The position numbers were made by a program, and so were the translations under genes. From positions 1-51,649 of the forward strand of contig CAZXSK010000023.1 in assembly GCA_964642855.1 (NCBI GenBank): 51,649 bases of DNA. The letters are read 5' to 3'. The stretch comes from CAZXSK01 sp964642855. GTDB lineage: Bacteria; Planctomycetota; Phycisphaerae; SM23-33. Below the pieces are notes generated by a model, which worked only from the letters and a program-made list of their open reading frames with translations, was not told where the DNA came from and did not search any database. The number at the start of each line of letters is the position of its first letter. Position 1 is the first letter of the stretch. Positions 1-7,797 of the stretch are shown here, one piece after another.

Positions 1-1705
1 GGGCAGTCTTGTCAGCGGCAATGGCTGCGTCGTCCGCCGGGGTGGCCGAGGCGTCATTGCCGTCGAGGTTGGAGTGGTTGTAGAAGAGATTCCGCTGGAG
101 GACCTCGGTATCGGCCGGTTCGATAACGAAATCGGCGGCCGGGGACCACCAGGTGTTGTTGGTTTCGTCGGTTTCGTCGATCAGGCCGGTGCTATCGATG
201 GAGACGGCGATGTAGTACGTGCCGGCCGGGGCGGACGTGGGCAGCACGAGTGGGGCATTCGGCTCGTCGAAGATATCGCCCGGGGCCCAGTAGGAATCGC
301 TCGGCGCGAAGACCAGCACGTCGTCTTCGTTGCCCCAGACGGTGTCGGTGCTGAGGCGTACTTCGGTAACGATCGGCAGCAGAGCGCCCTGGCCGTCGGT
401 GGCGATGGCCAGCCCGTCTCCCTGGTTGCCGCCGCGGACATCGAAGGTCACGGGGTCGCCCGGGTGATAGGTTCCGGGGGTGTAATCGCGGACCTCGAAG
501 AACAGGTCGGGCTCGCCGCCGGCGGTTCCGCCTTCGGTCCGGAAGAGGACATCCTGGGATACTTCCTTGCCGACATGCACGAAGTAGTTGCTCTCGGTGA
601 AGTCACCGTGCCCGGTGATCAGGATCATCGACCACTCGTGCCATTGCCCCGGGGCGAGGCCGTTGACCTGGACACTGGTTTTATCGAGTTCGCTGCTCTG
701 GCCGAACACGGTTGTCCAGTTGCCGTCGCCGACTTCCTCGATGTGGTTCCAGAGGAACTCTGCGTCGGGGTCGGTGATCGGTTCCCAGGTCAGCAGGGGG
801 TCGACGGACACCTCGGTCTCCGCGGTCAGCGGGTTGGTGGGCACGGGCTGCTGGGTCGGCCAGGCGAGGGGCCCGGATTCGTTGCCGAAGTAGAAGTCGA
901 TGTTCTCCGAGCCCCAGGGCCCGGAGATTTGGAAGGTGTAGTTGCCGGCCGGGAACTCGTCGTCCATGGCCTGGCGGGAACCGAACAGGTCGTTGTCGTA
1001 TTCCCACTCGAGCGGCCCGTCGGGTTGCAGGTCGTAGGAGTTCCCCAGCGGCGAGTGCAGCTGTATGCTGGTGAATTCGCGCGTGCTTTCGGGGTCGATG
1101 GTGGCGCTGACCCAGACCTCGTATTCGTCGACCGTGGAGAACCCCTGATAGTCGGTCTGGAGACTCATGTGGAAATTCACGTCGCGGGGTGTCTGGATGT
1201 CTCCGATGACCACCGAGAGCCCGTCCCAGGTTCCGGGGTTGCTGAACACTACGTATCCGGTGTAGCCGGACTGGTCGAAACCCAGGGTGCCCACCGTGCC
1301 GTAGACTCCGTCGGCCGGGCCGTACATCTCCCCTATCTGACTGCAATTGCCCGTATACCCTATACCGGGATAGCTGCCAACGGAGGAGGCAAAGCTGTCG
1401 ACTTCTACCTCGCCCTTGGCTGCGAAGACATAGAAGTCGTAGGTACCCTCGACGGTGAAGGTGGTGTTGGGGTCGCTGGATTCGGCCAGGAGGGTGTAGT
1501 CCTGCTGATCGATATTGTAGAAGTACTCCCAGGCTTCGGGCTCCCATCGGTAATCGGTGTTGCCCCCCCAGACGGCGTAGACATCGCCCGAGAGCAGGAG
1601 GCGTGGCTCGAGGGGTTCGACCAGGCCGATGGGCCCGGTTGGGGTTACGGGAGCGTTCGTACGGTGACCAAGCAGACCACGGATTGCGCGGGCGAGAGAG
1701 AACAT
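1..1705 (-). CDS. LEPR-XLL surface/secreted protein, 3' end cut by the window edge
   Basis: An uninterrupted reading frame of 568 codons runs from ATG at 1705 to the window edge with no stop, so the C-terminus is missing. The start has a strong Shine-Dalgarno (AAGGAGG, 7 nt upstream). Residues 30-41 read EPLEPRLLLSGD, the LEPR-XLL signature found near the N-terminus of large planctomycete surface proteins. The middle is beta-rich and Tyr/Trp/Asp/Asn-rich, as in extracellular modules. Around residues 395-530 there is a CARDB-like segment (conserved VRGGNQGDG, then ETDETNNTWW). The last visible residues (FYNHSNLDGNDASATP, then DDAAIAADK) resemble a linker that, from memory, often precedes C-terminal dockerin-like modules in planctomycetes. 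The protein is probably exported and cell-surface or adhesive; its ligand is unknown. Long open frames on the other strand here are codon-bias shadows. Confidence 0.8.
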   Translation of the reverse strand, partial: MFSLARAIRGLLGHRTNAPVTPTGPIGLVEPLEPRLLLSGDVYAVWGGNTDYRWEPEAWEYFYNIDQQDYTLLAESSDPNTTFTVEGTYDFYVFAAKGEVEVDSFASSVGSYPGIGYTGNCSQIGEMYGPADGVYGTVGTLGFDQSGYTGYVVFSNPGTWDGLSVVIGDIQTPRDVNFHMSLQTDYQGFSTVDEYEVWVSATIDPESTREFTSIQLHSPLGNSYDLQPDGPLEWEYDNDLFGSRQAMDDEFPAGNYTFQISGPWGSENIDFYFGNESGPLAWPTQQPVPTNPLTAETEVSVDPLLTWEPITDPDAEFLWNHIEEVGDGNWTTVFGQSSELDKTSVQVNGLAPGQWHEWSMILITGHGDFTESNYFVHVGKEVSQDVLFRTEGGTAGGEPDLFFEVRDYTPGTYHPGDPVTFDVRGGNQGDGLAIATDGQGALLPIVTEVRLSTDTVWGNEDDVLVFAPSDSYWAPGDIFDEPNAPLVLPTSAPAGTYYIAVSIDSTGLIDETDETNNTWWSPAADFVIEPADTEVLQRNLFYNHSNLDGNDASATPADDAAIAADKTA

Positions 1706-1935
1706 CCCCTATCCTCCTTCATGCAGGAAACAACGCCGCCCGGCCGATGCCATGCGGCGGACTCGATCAGCCGGTGCAATTACGTTGACACACAGCCCGG
1801 TTGATTGGCATGAAGATATGCCGAAATCGCATTGGCGCCAAGCGAATTCGGGCCTCCTGCCGGCCGGCGAGGCCGGGTCTGCACGCCGATACCGGTGCGT
1901 TCCGAAGGTTCGGGATGCTCCCGCAGCCTGGATTT
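1706..1935. other. intergenic region between the sulfatase and the LEPR-XLL gene
   Basis: These 230 bases separate two minus-strand genes. They hold the Shine-Dalgarno of the LEPR-XLL gene at 1710-1720 and presumably its promoter, but I could not pick a convincing -35/-10 pair on the minus strand. I see no RNA gene or repeat. Confidence 0.4.
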
Positions 1936-3387
1936 TCAGAACGTCTCGATGTTGTCTGTAAGCTGGGCGCCCTGGCGGGCGGCGCGGGCCTTCCAGTCGT
2001 CCATCGTTTCGCCCGGGTTGGGGAAGTACGCGCTCTCGGTGTGCTGCGATTCCATCAGTTCGGCTGCCCGTTGGACGAGGTCGGCCCGGGCGCGTGCGAG
2101 GTTCTCGGTCTCCATGCCGTCGTGGACAATGTCGTAGACCTCGATGGGTGCGTCGGTGCCCGCTTTCCAGCATCGGCAGTCGCCGATGCGGACGGACTGC
2201 TCCAGGCCGCCGGCGCCCCAGAATTCCCAGTAGAGAAACTCGTGGGCCTGCTGCCGGTCGGGCTGGCCGGTGAGCGTAGGGACGATGCTGATCCCGTCGG
2301 TGGTGGGGCAGTCGGCCTGGGCGAGTTCAGCGGCGGTGGGCATGAGGTCCCAGAACGCCCACGGGTGGTCGCAGACGCCCGGCTGGGTGATTCCGGCCGG
2401 CCAGTGTGCGATCATCGGCACGCGCAGGCCTCCTTCGTGCAGGTCGCCCTTGCCGCCCTTGAACGGCCCGCGGTGGTGGAAGAACTCGTCGAGCGTGGGC
2501 ACGCCCCGGTCGATCAGCTCGCGCGGGATCTCGTCCATCGGGCTGTAGCCGTTGTCGCTGCAGAAGAAGATCAGCGTGTTGTCCAGGAGGTCGAGCTCCT
2601 TGAGCAGGTCGACCAGCCGGCCGATCTCGGTGTCCATATAGGTGACCATGGCTGCCCACTCCTTGTGGAGCTGGCTGGGCCAGTCGAGATCGGCGTAGGG
2701 TCCGAGATCGGGCACGACGAGCTTTCCGTGCGGCGGGGTGTAGGCCAGGTACAGGAAGAACGGATCGTCGGCGTGGTCGCGGACGAACTCGCGCGACGCC
2801 TCGGCGTAGATGTCGAACGTGTAGCGGGCTTTCTCGGGCTGGGCGATTTCGTCGAGCACGAGCTTGCCGCTGTCGTCGTAGGTGCGCGGCTTGGTGGGCT
2901 CGAAGCCTTCGTGCTGGGGCAGTTCGATTCGCTGGTCGTTCTTCCAGATGTGCGTGGGGTAGTAGTTGTGGGCGTGCCGCTGGTTGAGGTATCCGCAGAA
3001 CTCGTCGAAGCCCTTGGCGTTGGGCGTGCCGGGCTGGTCGTAGTTCGACAGGCCCCACTTGCCGAACAGGCCGGTCGCATAGCCAGCCGATTTGCAGACG
3101 TCCGCGACGGTGACGTCGTCGGGCTGGAGGCAGTGCCGGTAGCCGCCCAGCATGTTCGCGCGGACGGTGGCGTGTCCCTGGTGGAGCCCCTGCATGAGGC
3201 TGGACCGCGACGGGGCGCAGACGGTCGAGCCGCTGTAGCACTGGGTGAAGCGCAGGCCGCCGGCGGCGAGGGCGTCGATGTTGGGGGTCTGGATCCTTCT
3301 CTGCCCGTAGCAGCCGCAATCGGCCCAGGCGAGGTCGTCGGACATGATCCAGATGATGTTCGGCCGGGGGTCGTCGGTGCGCGTCAT
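1936..3387 (-). CDS. sulfatase, type I (formylglycine-dependent), arylsulfatase-like
   Basis: This 483-aa protein hydrolyses sulfate esters. Metal-ligand motif MSDDLAWAD sits at residues 15-23, and the maturation motif C57-A-P-S-R61 matches CxPSR, where Cys is oxidised to formylglycine by a separate enzyme not in this window. Later motifs fit the family: FFLYLAYTPPHGK, FFCSDNGYS and the GGKGDLHEGGLRVP loop. Length is normal. No signal peptide is visible (the N-terminus is MTRTDDPRPNIIW), so export would need another route, or the enzyme acts in the cytoplasm. Planctomycetes often carry many sulfatases for sulfated polysaccharides; the substrate cannot be read from sequence. It faces away from kdsA, and the next gene downstream is the LEPR-XLL protein. 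Confidence 0.93.
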   Translation of the reverse strand: MTRTDDPRPNIIWIMSDDLAWADCGCYGQRRIQTPNIDALAAGGLRFTQCYSGSTVCAPSRSSLMQGLHQGHATVRANMLGGYRHCLQPDDVTVADVCKSAGYATGLFGKWGLSNYDQPGTPNAKGFDEFCGYLNQRHAHNYYPTHIWKNDQRIELPQHEGFEPTKPRTYDDSGKLVLDEIAQPEKARYTFDIYAEASREFVRDHADDPFFLYLAYTPPHGKLVVPDLGPYADLDWPSQLHKEWAAMVTYMDTEIGRLVDLLKELDLLDNTLIFFCSDNGYSPMDEIPRELIDRGVPTLDEFFHHRGPFKGGKGDLHEGGLRVPMIAHWPAGITQPGVCDHPWAFWDLMPTAAELAQADCPTTDGISIVPTLTGQPDRQQAHEFLYWEFWGAGGLEQSVRIGDCRCWKAGTDAPIEVYDIVHDGMETENLARARADLVQRAAELMESQHTESAYFPNPGETMDDWKARAARQGAQLTDNIETF

Positions 3388-3570
3388 GCGAGATTCTCCG
3401 TGGCTGAGGGTTCGCGGGATTCCAGCGAGGGATTATACCGTCGCGCGTCGGGGCGTGCACGCGTCGCGACGGGCACTGTCAGCTTCCCGCCTCCTCGGCT
3501 GGCTCTGGACCCTCCGTCTCCGGCGCGATAGACTCCCCGTCCGACTTGACCGACCCCCCGGGAGACGCCC

Positions 3571-4395
3571 ATGACCGACAAACGATCGTGTACCATCGGC
3601 TCGGAGGCCATCGACGGCCGGAGGCTTGTGCTCATCGCCGGGCCCTGCATGGCCGAAAGCGCCGAGCTCTGCATCGACGTCGCCGGCGCGATGCGCGACC
3701 TGTGCGCGAGCCTGGGCGTCGGGTACGTCTTCAAGGCCAGCTACGACAAGGCCAATCGGTCCAGCGCAACCAGCTACCGCGGGCCCGGCATGGAGGAGGG
3801 CCTGGCGTGGCTGAAGCGCGTGCGCGATGAGATTCGCGTGCCCGTCCTCACCGATATTCACCTGCCCGACCAGGCTGACGTCGCAGGCCGGGTCGTCGAC
3901 GCCCTGCAGATTCCGGCGTTCCTCTGCAGACAGACCGATCTGCTCATCGCGGCGGGGCGAACCGGCAAGGCGGTCAACGTCAAGAAGGGTCAGTTCATGG
4001 CCCCGTGGGACATGGGCCAGGCCGTCGCGAAGATCAGTTCGACCGGCAACGAAAATATTCTGCTGACCGACCGCGGCACGACGTTCGGCTACAATCGCCT
4101 GGTGACGGATCTTCGGGGCATTGCGCAGATGCAGGAATTCGCGCCGGTCTGTTTCGACGCGACCCACAGCGTGCAGGAGCCCGGCGGGCTGGGTACGGCG
4201 TCGGGAGGCCAGCGACAGTTCGCGCCCCTGCTGGCCCGTGCGGCCGTCGCCGCCGGGGCCGACGCACTGTTCATCGAAACCCATCCCACGCCGGACAAGG
4301 CCCTTTCCGACGCCGCCTGCCAGATTCCCGTCGATGACATGCAGGCCTTGCTGGAGACCTGTCTCCGCGTGTTCCAAGCCGTCCGCGAGGCCTGA
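3571..4395 (+). CDS. kdsA: 3-deoxy-8-phosphooctulonate (KDO-8-P) synthase, metal-dependent class
   Basis: KdsA (274 aa) condenses phosphoenolpyruvate with arabinose-5-phosphate to make KDO-8-phosphate for the inner core of LPS. The N-terminal IAGPCMAES block places Cys26 where metal-dependent KdsA enzymes carry their metal ligand; metal-independent enzymes such as that of E. coli have Asn there. The other expected ligands are visible: His199 in FDATHSVQEPGG, Glu236 in FIETHP and Asp247 in DKALSDAACQIP. Substrate motifs KASYDKANRSS and VNVKKGQF are intact. The ATG follows a GGGAG Shine-Dalgarno. A TAGACT -10-like hexamer lies at 3529-3534. It is 3 bp upstream of tgt, so the two are probably co-transcribed. 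Its presence supports a Gram-negative envelope. Confidence 0.96.
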   Translation: MTDKRSCTIGSEAIDGRRLVLIAGPCMAESAELCIDVAGAMRDLCASLGVGYVFKASYDKANRSSATSYRGPGMEEGLAWLKRVRDEIRVPVLTDIHLPDQADVAGRVVDALQIPAFLCRQTDLLIAAGRTGKAVNVKKGQFMAPWDMGQAVAKISSTGNENILLTDRGTTFGYNRLVTDLRGIAQMQEFAPVCFDATHSVQEPGGLGTASGGQRQFAPLLARAAVAAGADALFIETHPTPDKALSDAACQIPVDDMQALLETCLRVFQAVREA

Positions 4396-4398
4396 GAC

Positions 4399-5550
4399 GT
4401 GCTGAACTACCGGCTGCTATCGTGCGACGGTCGGGCCCGCCGCGGAACGCTGACCACTCCGCACGGACCGGCCCAGACGCCCGCGTTCATGCCCGTGGGC
4501 ACGTGCGCGACGATCAAGGGCGTCACGCCGGATCACGTCCGTGCGGCCGGAGCCCGGATCGTGCTGGCCAACACCTACCACCTGCTGCTTCGCCCGGGTC
4601 CGCAGACCGTCGCGAACCTGGGCGGGTTGCACGCGATGATGGGCTGGGACGGGCCCATCCTTACCGACAGCGGCGGCTACCAGGTGTTCTCGCTGGCTCA
4701 TCTGCGCAAGCTCGACGAGCAGGGCGTGGCCTTCCGGTCGCACATCGACGGTTCGGAGGTGCAGCTCACGCCCGAATCGGCCGTCGAGGTTCAGCACCAC
4801 CTCGGGGCGGATATCATCATGCAGTTGGACGAATGCCCGCCCTTCGACGCCTCACGCGACGACGTTGCCCGCGCGGTGGACCTCTCCGCCCGCTGGGCCC
4901 GTCGATGCCGCGACGCCTGGGACGCCGCGGGAAGGAAGTCTGCCCAGGGTCACGACCAGGCGCTGTTCGCCATCCAGCAGGGGGGCGTCCATGACGACCT
5001 TCGCGCCCGATCGGCCGAGGCGCTGGTCGAACTCGACCTGCCCGGCTACGCCATCGGGGGGCTGTCGGTCGGCGAGGGGCACGAGAAGCTCGTCGCGACG
5101 CTCGATCCGATCGACGATCAGTTCCCCGCGGGCAAGCCCCGCTACCTCATGGGCGTCGGCGAGCCGAGGGACATCCTGGCGGCCGTCGGGCGGGGCGTGG
5201 ACCTGTTCGACTGCGTTCTGCCCACGCGCAACGGTCGAAATGCCCAGGCGTTTACCTTCGCGGGCAGGATCCGCCTGCGGAACGCCTGCCACACCGACGA
5301 TCCGTCGCCCATCGAAGCCGGGTGCGATTGTTACGCCTGCGAGCATTTCTCGCGGGGGACGATCCGTCATCTGTTCATGGCCAGGGAAATGCTCGGGCCC
5401 ACGCTGGTGACCATCCACAACCTGCGGTTCTTCGCCCGGATGATGGCCGGGATTCGCGAAGCGATCGAAGCCGGGGAGTTCAGCCGGCGCTGCGAGCGAT
5501 GGCTTGGGGGGATGTACGGCGAGGACGATCCAGCCGGCGGATCCGGATGA
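4399..5550 (+). CDS. tgt: queuine/preQ1 tRNA-guanine transglycosylase
   Basis: Tgt (383 aa) exchanges guanine-34 of GUN-anticodon tRNAs for a queuosine precursor. Catalytic-site motif TDSGGYQVFSL, substrate motif MQLDECPPF and the RYLMGVGEPRDIL block are present. The zinc site is CDCYAC followed by a His in TIHNLRFF. The start is a GTG three bases after the kdsA stop, with no other in-frame start that fits the conserved N-terminus (LNYRLLSCDGRARRGTL). Translational coupling with kdsA is likely. Downstream comes a new promoter and yajC; Tgt next to YajC is a common bacterial arrangement, usually followed by secD/secF, but here a cyclophilin follows. Confidence 0.96.
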   Translation: MLNYRLLSCDGRARRGTLTTPHGPAQTPAFMPVGTCATIKGVTPDHVRAAGARIVLANTYHLLLRPGPQTVANLGGLHAMMGWDGPILTDSGGYQVFSLAHLRKLDEQGVAFRSHIDGSEVQLTPESAVEVQHHLGADIIMQLDECPPFDASRDDVARAVDLSARWARRCRDAWDAAGRKSAQGHDQALFAIQQGGVHDDLRARSAEALVELDLPGYAIGGLSVGEGHEKLVATLDPIDDQFPAGKPRYLMGVGEPRDILAAVGRGVDLFDCVLPTRNGRNAQAFTFAGRIRLRNACHTDDPSPIEAGCDCYACEHFSRGTIRHLFMAREMLGPTLVTIHNLRFFARMMAGIREAIEAGEFSRRCERWLGGMYGEDDPAGGSG

Positions 5551-5566
5551 TACACTACAATACCAT

Positions 5567-5595
5567 TTGACGCCCGGGGCAGGTTTGTGGACAAT
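5567..5595 (+). promoter_or_regulatory. sigma70-type promoter for yajC
   Basis: TTGACG at 5567-5572, a 17-bp spacer, then GACAAT at 5590-5595. The predicted transcript start near 5602 lies downstream of the ATG at 5587, which argues for the yajC start at 5656. Confidence 0.55.
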
Positions 5596-5655
5596 GCCCG
5601 GCTCGACTGGAACGAAAAACGTCGGGCCTACCGGCCGGAACGGAAAGGACACACC

Positions 5656-6162
5656 ATGCATAGACGGAAGATGTTCGCTGCTGTGATGATCGGCTGCCTC
5701 CTGCTGGGGGCCCCGGTAGCGTTTGGACAGGATGACCCCAACGAAGACGTCAAGCCCATCGGCGGAACCAACGCCGATGCCAGGGACGCAAACGGGCCTG
5801 CCGACCCCAATGGCCCGGCCGACCCGAATGACCCCAACGCTCCGGGCGGCGGAGGCGGTGGAGGCCTCCTTTCGAGCTGGAAACTGCCCCTGATTCTTCT
5901 GGGCGTGCTGGTAGTGATGTTCTGGTTCTCCAGCCGGCAGCGACGCAAGCAGGAGAAGCAGCGCAAGGAGATGCTTTCGAGCCTCAAGAAAGGCGACAAG
6001 GTCGTCACGATCGGCGGGGTCGTGGGCACGGTCATCGAGGCCAAGCCCCACGAGGTCACCGTCAAGGTCGACGAAAACAACAACGTCCGAATGAAATTCG
6101 CCCGCTGGTCGATCCGCGGCGTGGGCGACGACGCCAAGAGCGAAGATCCCCAGCAGAGCTGA
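5656..6162 (+). CDS. yajC: Sec translocon auxiliary subunit YajC with signal-peptide-like N-terminus
   Basis: YajC associates with SecDF in the inner membrane. The conserved part begins near residue 72 (WKLPLILLGVLVVMFWFSSR membrane helix), continues with QRRKQEKQRKEMLSSLKKGDKV, and then VVTIGGVVGTV and the EVTVKVDENNNVRMKF strand. The 168-aa form starting at 5656 has a GGAAAGGA ribosome site; the in-frame ATG at 5587 overlaps the promoter. Unusual features are an extra N-terminal hydrophobic segment (residues 6-22) resembling a signal peptide and a Pro/Asn/Gly/Asp-rich linker of about 45 residues before the usual helix. Typical YajC is about 110 residues with one helix. No secD or secF follows. 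Confidence 0.9.
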   Translation: MHRRKMFAAVMIGCLLLGAPVAFGQDDPNEDVKPIGGTNADARDANGPADPNGPADPNDPNAPGGGGGGGLLSSWKLPLILLGVLVVMFWFSSRQRRKQEKQRKEMLSSLKKGDKVVTIGGVVGTVIEAKPHEVTVKVDENNNVRMKFARWSIRGVGDDAKSEDPQQS

Positions 6163-6190
6163 GTCCCCGGCACCCGATGAATCCAGCCAC

Positions 6191-6220
6191 GGCGACCTGT
6201 CCCCGCGGGGGCGGGTCGCC
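6191..6220 (+). terminator. hairpin after yajC
   Basis: GGCGACC (6191-6197) pairs with GGTCGCC (6214-6220) around a GC-rich inner stem, followed by GTTTCC. The T-tract is weak, so termination is probable rather than certain. Confidence 0.5.
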
Positions 6221-6291
6221 GTTTCCTTGCAGAAACCGACCGGCCGGACGCTATACTGGCCGCTTCGACTTCCCACGAAAGGACCCCCCCA

Positions 6292-6726
6292 ATGAGCATT
6301 GCAACCATCACCACCGACAAGGGTGACATCAACATCGAGCTGTTCGACGAGCAGGCCTCCAAGACGGTGGGCAACTTCAAGGAACTCGCCGGCAAGGGCT
6401 TCTACAACGGCCTGACGTTCCACCGCGTGATCGGCGACTTCATGGTCCAGGGCGGCTGCCCGAAGGGTACGGGCACCGGCGGGCCGGGCTATACCTTCGA
6501 GGATGAAGCCTCGGCCTTGCAGCTGCCCCACAAGACCGGCTCGCTGTCGATGGCCAACGCCGGCCCGAACACCAACGGGTCGCAGTTCTTCATCACGCAC
6601 GTGCCCTGTCCGCACCTCGACGGCAAGCACGCCGTGTTCGGCCAGGTCGTCGATGACGCCTCCCAGGACGTCGTCAATCGCATCGAGCAGGGCGACGTGA
6701 TGAAGACCGTCACCGTCGAGGGGTAG
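6292..6726 (+). CDS. peptidyl-prolyl cis-trans isomerase, cyclophilin type
   Basis: This 144-aa single-domain cyclophilin interconverts cis and trans Xaa-Pro bonds. The motifs FHRVIGDFMVQGGCP (catalytic Arg), MANAGPNTNGSQFFIT, and HLDGKHAVFGQVV are intact, matching bacterial PpiB-type enzymes in length and order. There is no signal peptide, so it is cytoplasmic. The ATG is preceded by AAAGGA. A possible promoter, TTGCAG (6227-6232) and TATACT (6252-6257), has a long 19-bp spacer. It follows the yajC hairpin and is probably transcribed on its own or with the small gene downstream. Confidence 0.95.
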   Translation: MSIATITTDKGDINIELFDEQASKTVGNFKELAGKGFYNGLTFHRVIGDFMVQGGCPKGTGTGGPGYTFEDEASALQLPHKTGSLSMANAGPNTNGSQFFITHVPCPHLDGKHAVFGQVVDDASQDVVNRIEQGDVMKTVTVEG

Positions 6727-6824
6727 GCTGCGCCGGGCGAAATCCCCTGCGCGGGGCATGGCGCCTGCCTACAATGCGCCAGCAGGCCGGAACGCGACCA
6801 ACCCCGGCCGGAAAGGCGGACCCC

Positions 6825-7025
6825 ATGGCCGACGCGCAGACCACCCACCACGAGCAATGTACCGGCGAGCACGAGCAGCACCTGTGCTTCCGCATGTACA
6901 AGGGCTTTCACCTGTCCAACCCCGACGAGTACAAAGCCCTGGTCAAGGATGCGAAGTTCCGGTGCCAATATTGCAGCCGCACCGCCAACCGCGAAGATGT
7001 CCTCTGCAAGCCGGTGAAACTGTAG
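6825..7025 (+). CDS. small cysteine-containing protein, zinc-ribbon-like
   Basis: A 66-aa protein of unknown function. The C-terminal half contains FRCQYCSRTANREDVLC, giving C-x2-C plus a third Cys 11 residues on; an earlier Cys and several His lie in the N-terminal HHEQCTGEHEQH. Together these could bind one zinc. The ATG at 6825 follows a GAAAGGCGGA ribosome site; an in-frame ATG at 6774 would add 17 low-complexity residues and is less likely. The gene sits between the cyclophilin and the SDR gene on the same strand. I do not recognise a named family, though the codon use and ribosome site support a real gene. Confidence 0.7.
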   Translation: MADAQTTHHEQCTGEHEQHLCFRMYKGFHLSNPDEYKALVKDAKFRCQYCSRTANREDVLCKPVKL

Positions 7026-7062
7026 TTGCTCCGCCGGCGGCGGGACGAGTCCGGCATCTCCC

Positions 7063-7785
7063 ATGGACACGCGCAACTACCTGGTAGTCGGCGGTACCTC
7101 GGGCACAGGCGGGCGATTGGTATCCGACCTGCTCGACGCAGGTCAGGCCGTCTGGTCGGCCAGCCGGTCGGCAGCTTCTGCCGCGTCGCGCGATCGGCTG
7201 ACCCCCGTAACGCTGGACGTCACCGAGGAGAGCTTTCCCGAGAACGTCCTGCCCGATGAACTGGCGGGGCTTGCCTACTGTCCCGGTACCATCACACTTC
7301 GCCCGCTGGCCCGGCTGAGCATCGACGACTTCCGCAAGGACCTGGAGGTCAATCTCCTGGGAGCGGTCCGGGCGATCCAGTGGGCGCTTCCCGCCCTGCG
7401 GAATGGGCCGCAAGCTTCTGCCATCGTGCTGTTCAGCACCGTAGCCGTGCAGACCGGCATGCCCTACCACGCCTCGATCGCTGCAGCCAAGGGAGCCGTG
7501 GAAGGCCTTGCACGATCTCTCGCGGCGGAGCTGGCACCCCGGGTGCGGGTCAATGCCGTCGCCCTGTCGCTGATCGACACGCCCCTGGCGGGCAGGCTTC
7601 TGGCTACGGAAGAGAAACGCAAGCTCGCCGCTTCGCGTCATCCGCTGGGGCGCGTGGGAACGGCCTGTGAAGCAGCCCGGCTGGCCAGGTTCCTTCTCAC
7701 GCCCGACTCTGCGTGGATGACCGGACAGGTCGTGCATCTCGACGGGGGAATCGGAGAACTCCGACAACTCCAGGGCGGATCGTAA
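7063..7785 (+). CDS. SDR-family oxidoreductase lacking the catalytic tyrosine
   Basis: A 240-aa Rossmann-fold protein of the short-chain dehydrogenase/reductase family. The nucleotide motif GGTSGTGG (residues 10-17), Asp52 in LDVT, Asn97 in LEVNLLG, Ser125 in LFSTVAV, Lys143 in AAAKGAVEG and the C-terminal TGQVVHLDGG are present. The catalytic YxxxK is not: the residue four before Lys143 is Ile139, and the nearest Tyr is Tyr135. The usual NNAG is replaced by YCPG. It may use another acid, have lost catalysis, or serve a binding role. The start ATG has only a weak ribosome site. It ends 12 bp from the convergent VWA gene. Confidence 0.85.
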   Translation: MDTRNYLVVGGTSGTGGRLVSDLLDAGQAVWSASRSAASAASRDRLTPVTLDVTEESFPENVLPDELAGLAYCPGTITLRPLARLSIDDFRKDLEVNLLGAVRAIQWALPALRNGPQASAIVLFSTVAVQTGMPYHASIAAAKGAVEGLARSLAAELAPRVRVNAVALSLIDTPLAGRLLATEEKRKLAASRHPLGRVGTACEAARLARFLLTPDSAWMTGQVVHLDGGIGELRQLQGGS

Positions 7786-7797
7786 GTCCGGGGAGAT

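Noticed and set aside
74..1804. A 576-codon plus-strand open frame over the first 1.8 kb.
   Set aside because: Its product is low-complexity, Val/Gly/Asp-rich, and the opposite strand encodes the LEPR-XLL protein with a strong ribosome site and recognisable motifs. It is a GC-bias shadow.
1801..3531. A 576-codon plus-strand open frame.
   Set aside because: It is fully antisense to the clear sulfatase and has no recognisable motif.
5587..5655. Longer yajC start at 5587.
   Set aside because: The ATG overlaps the -10 of the best promoter and the added residues are not YajC-like.
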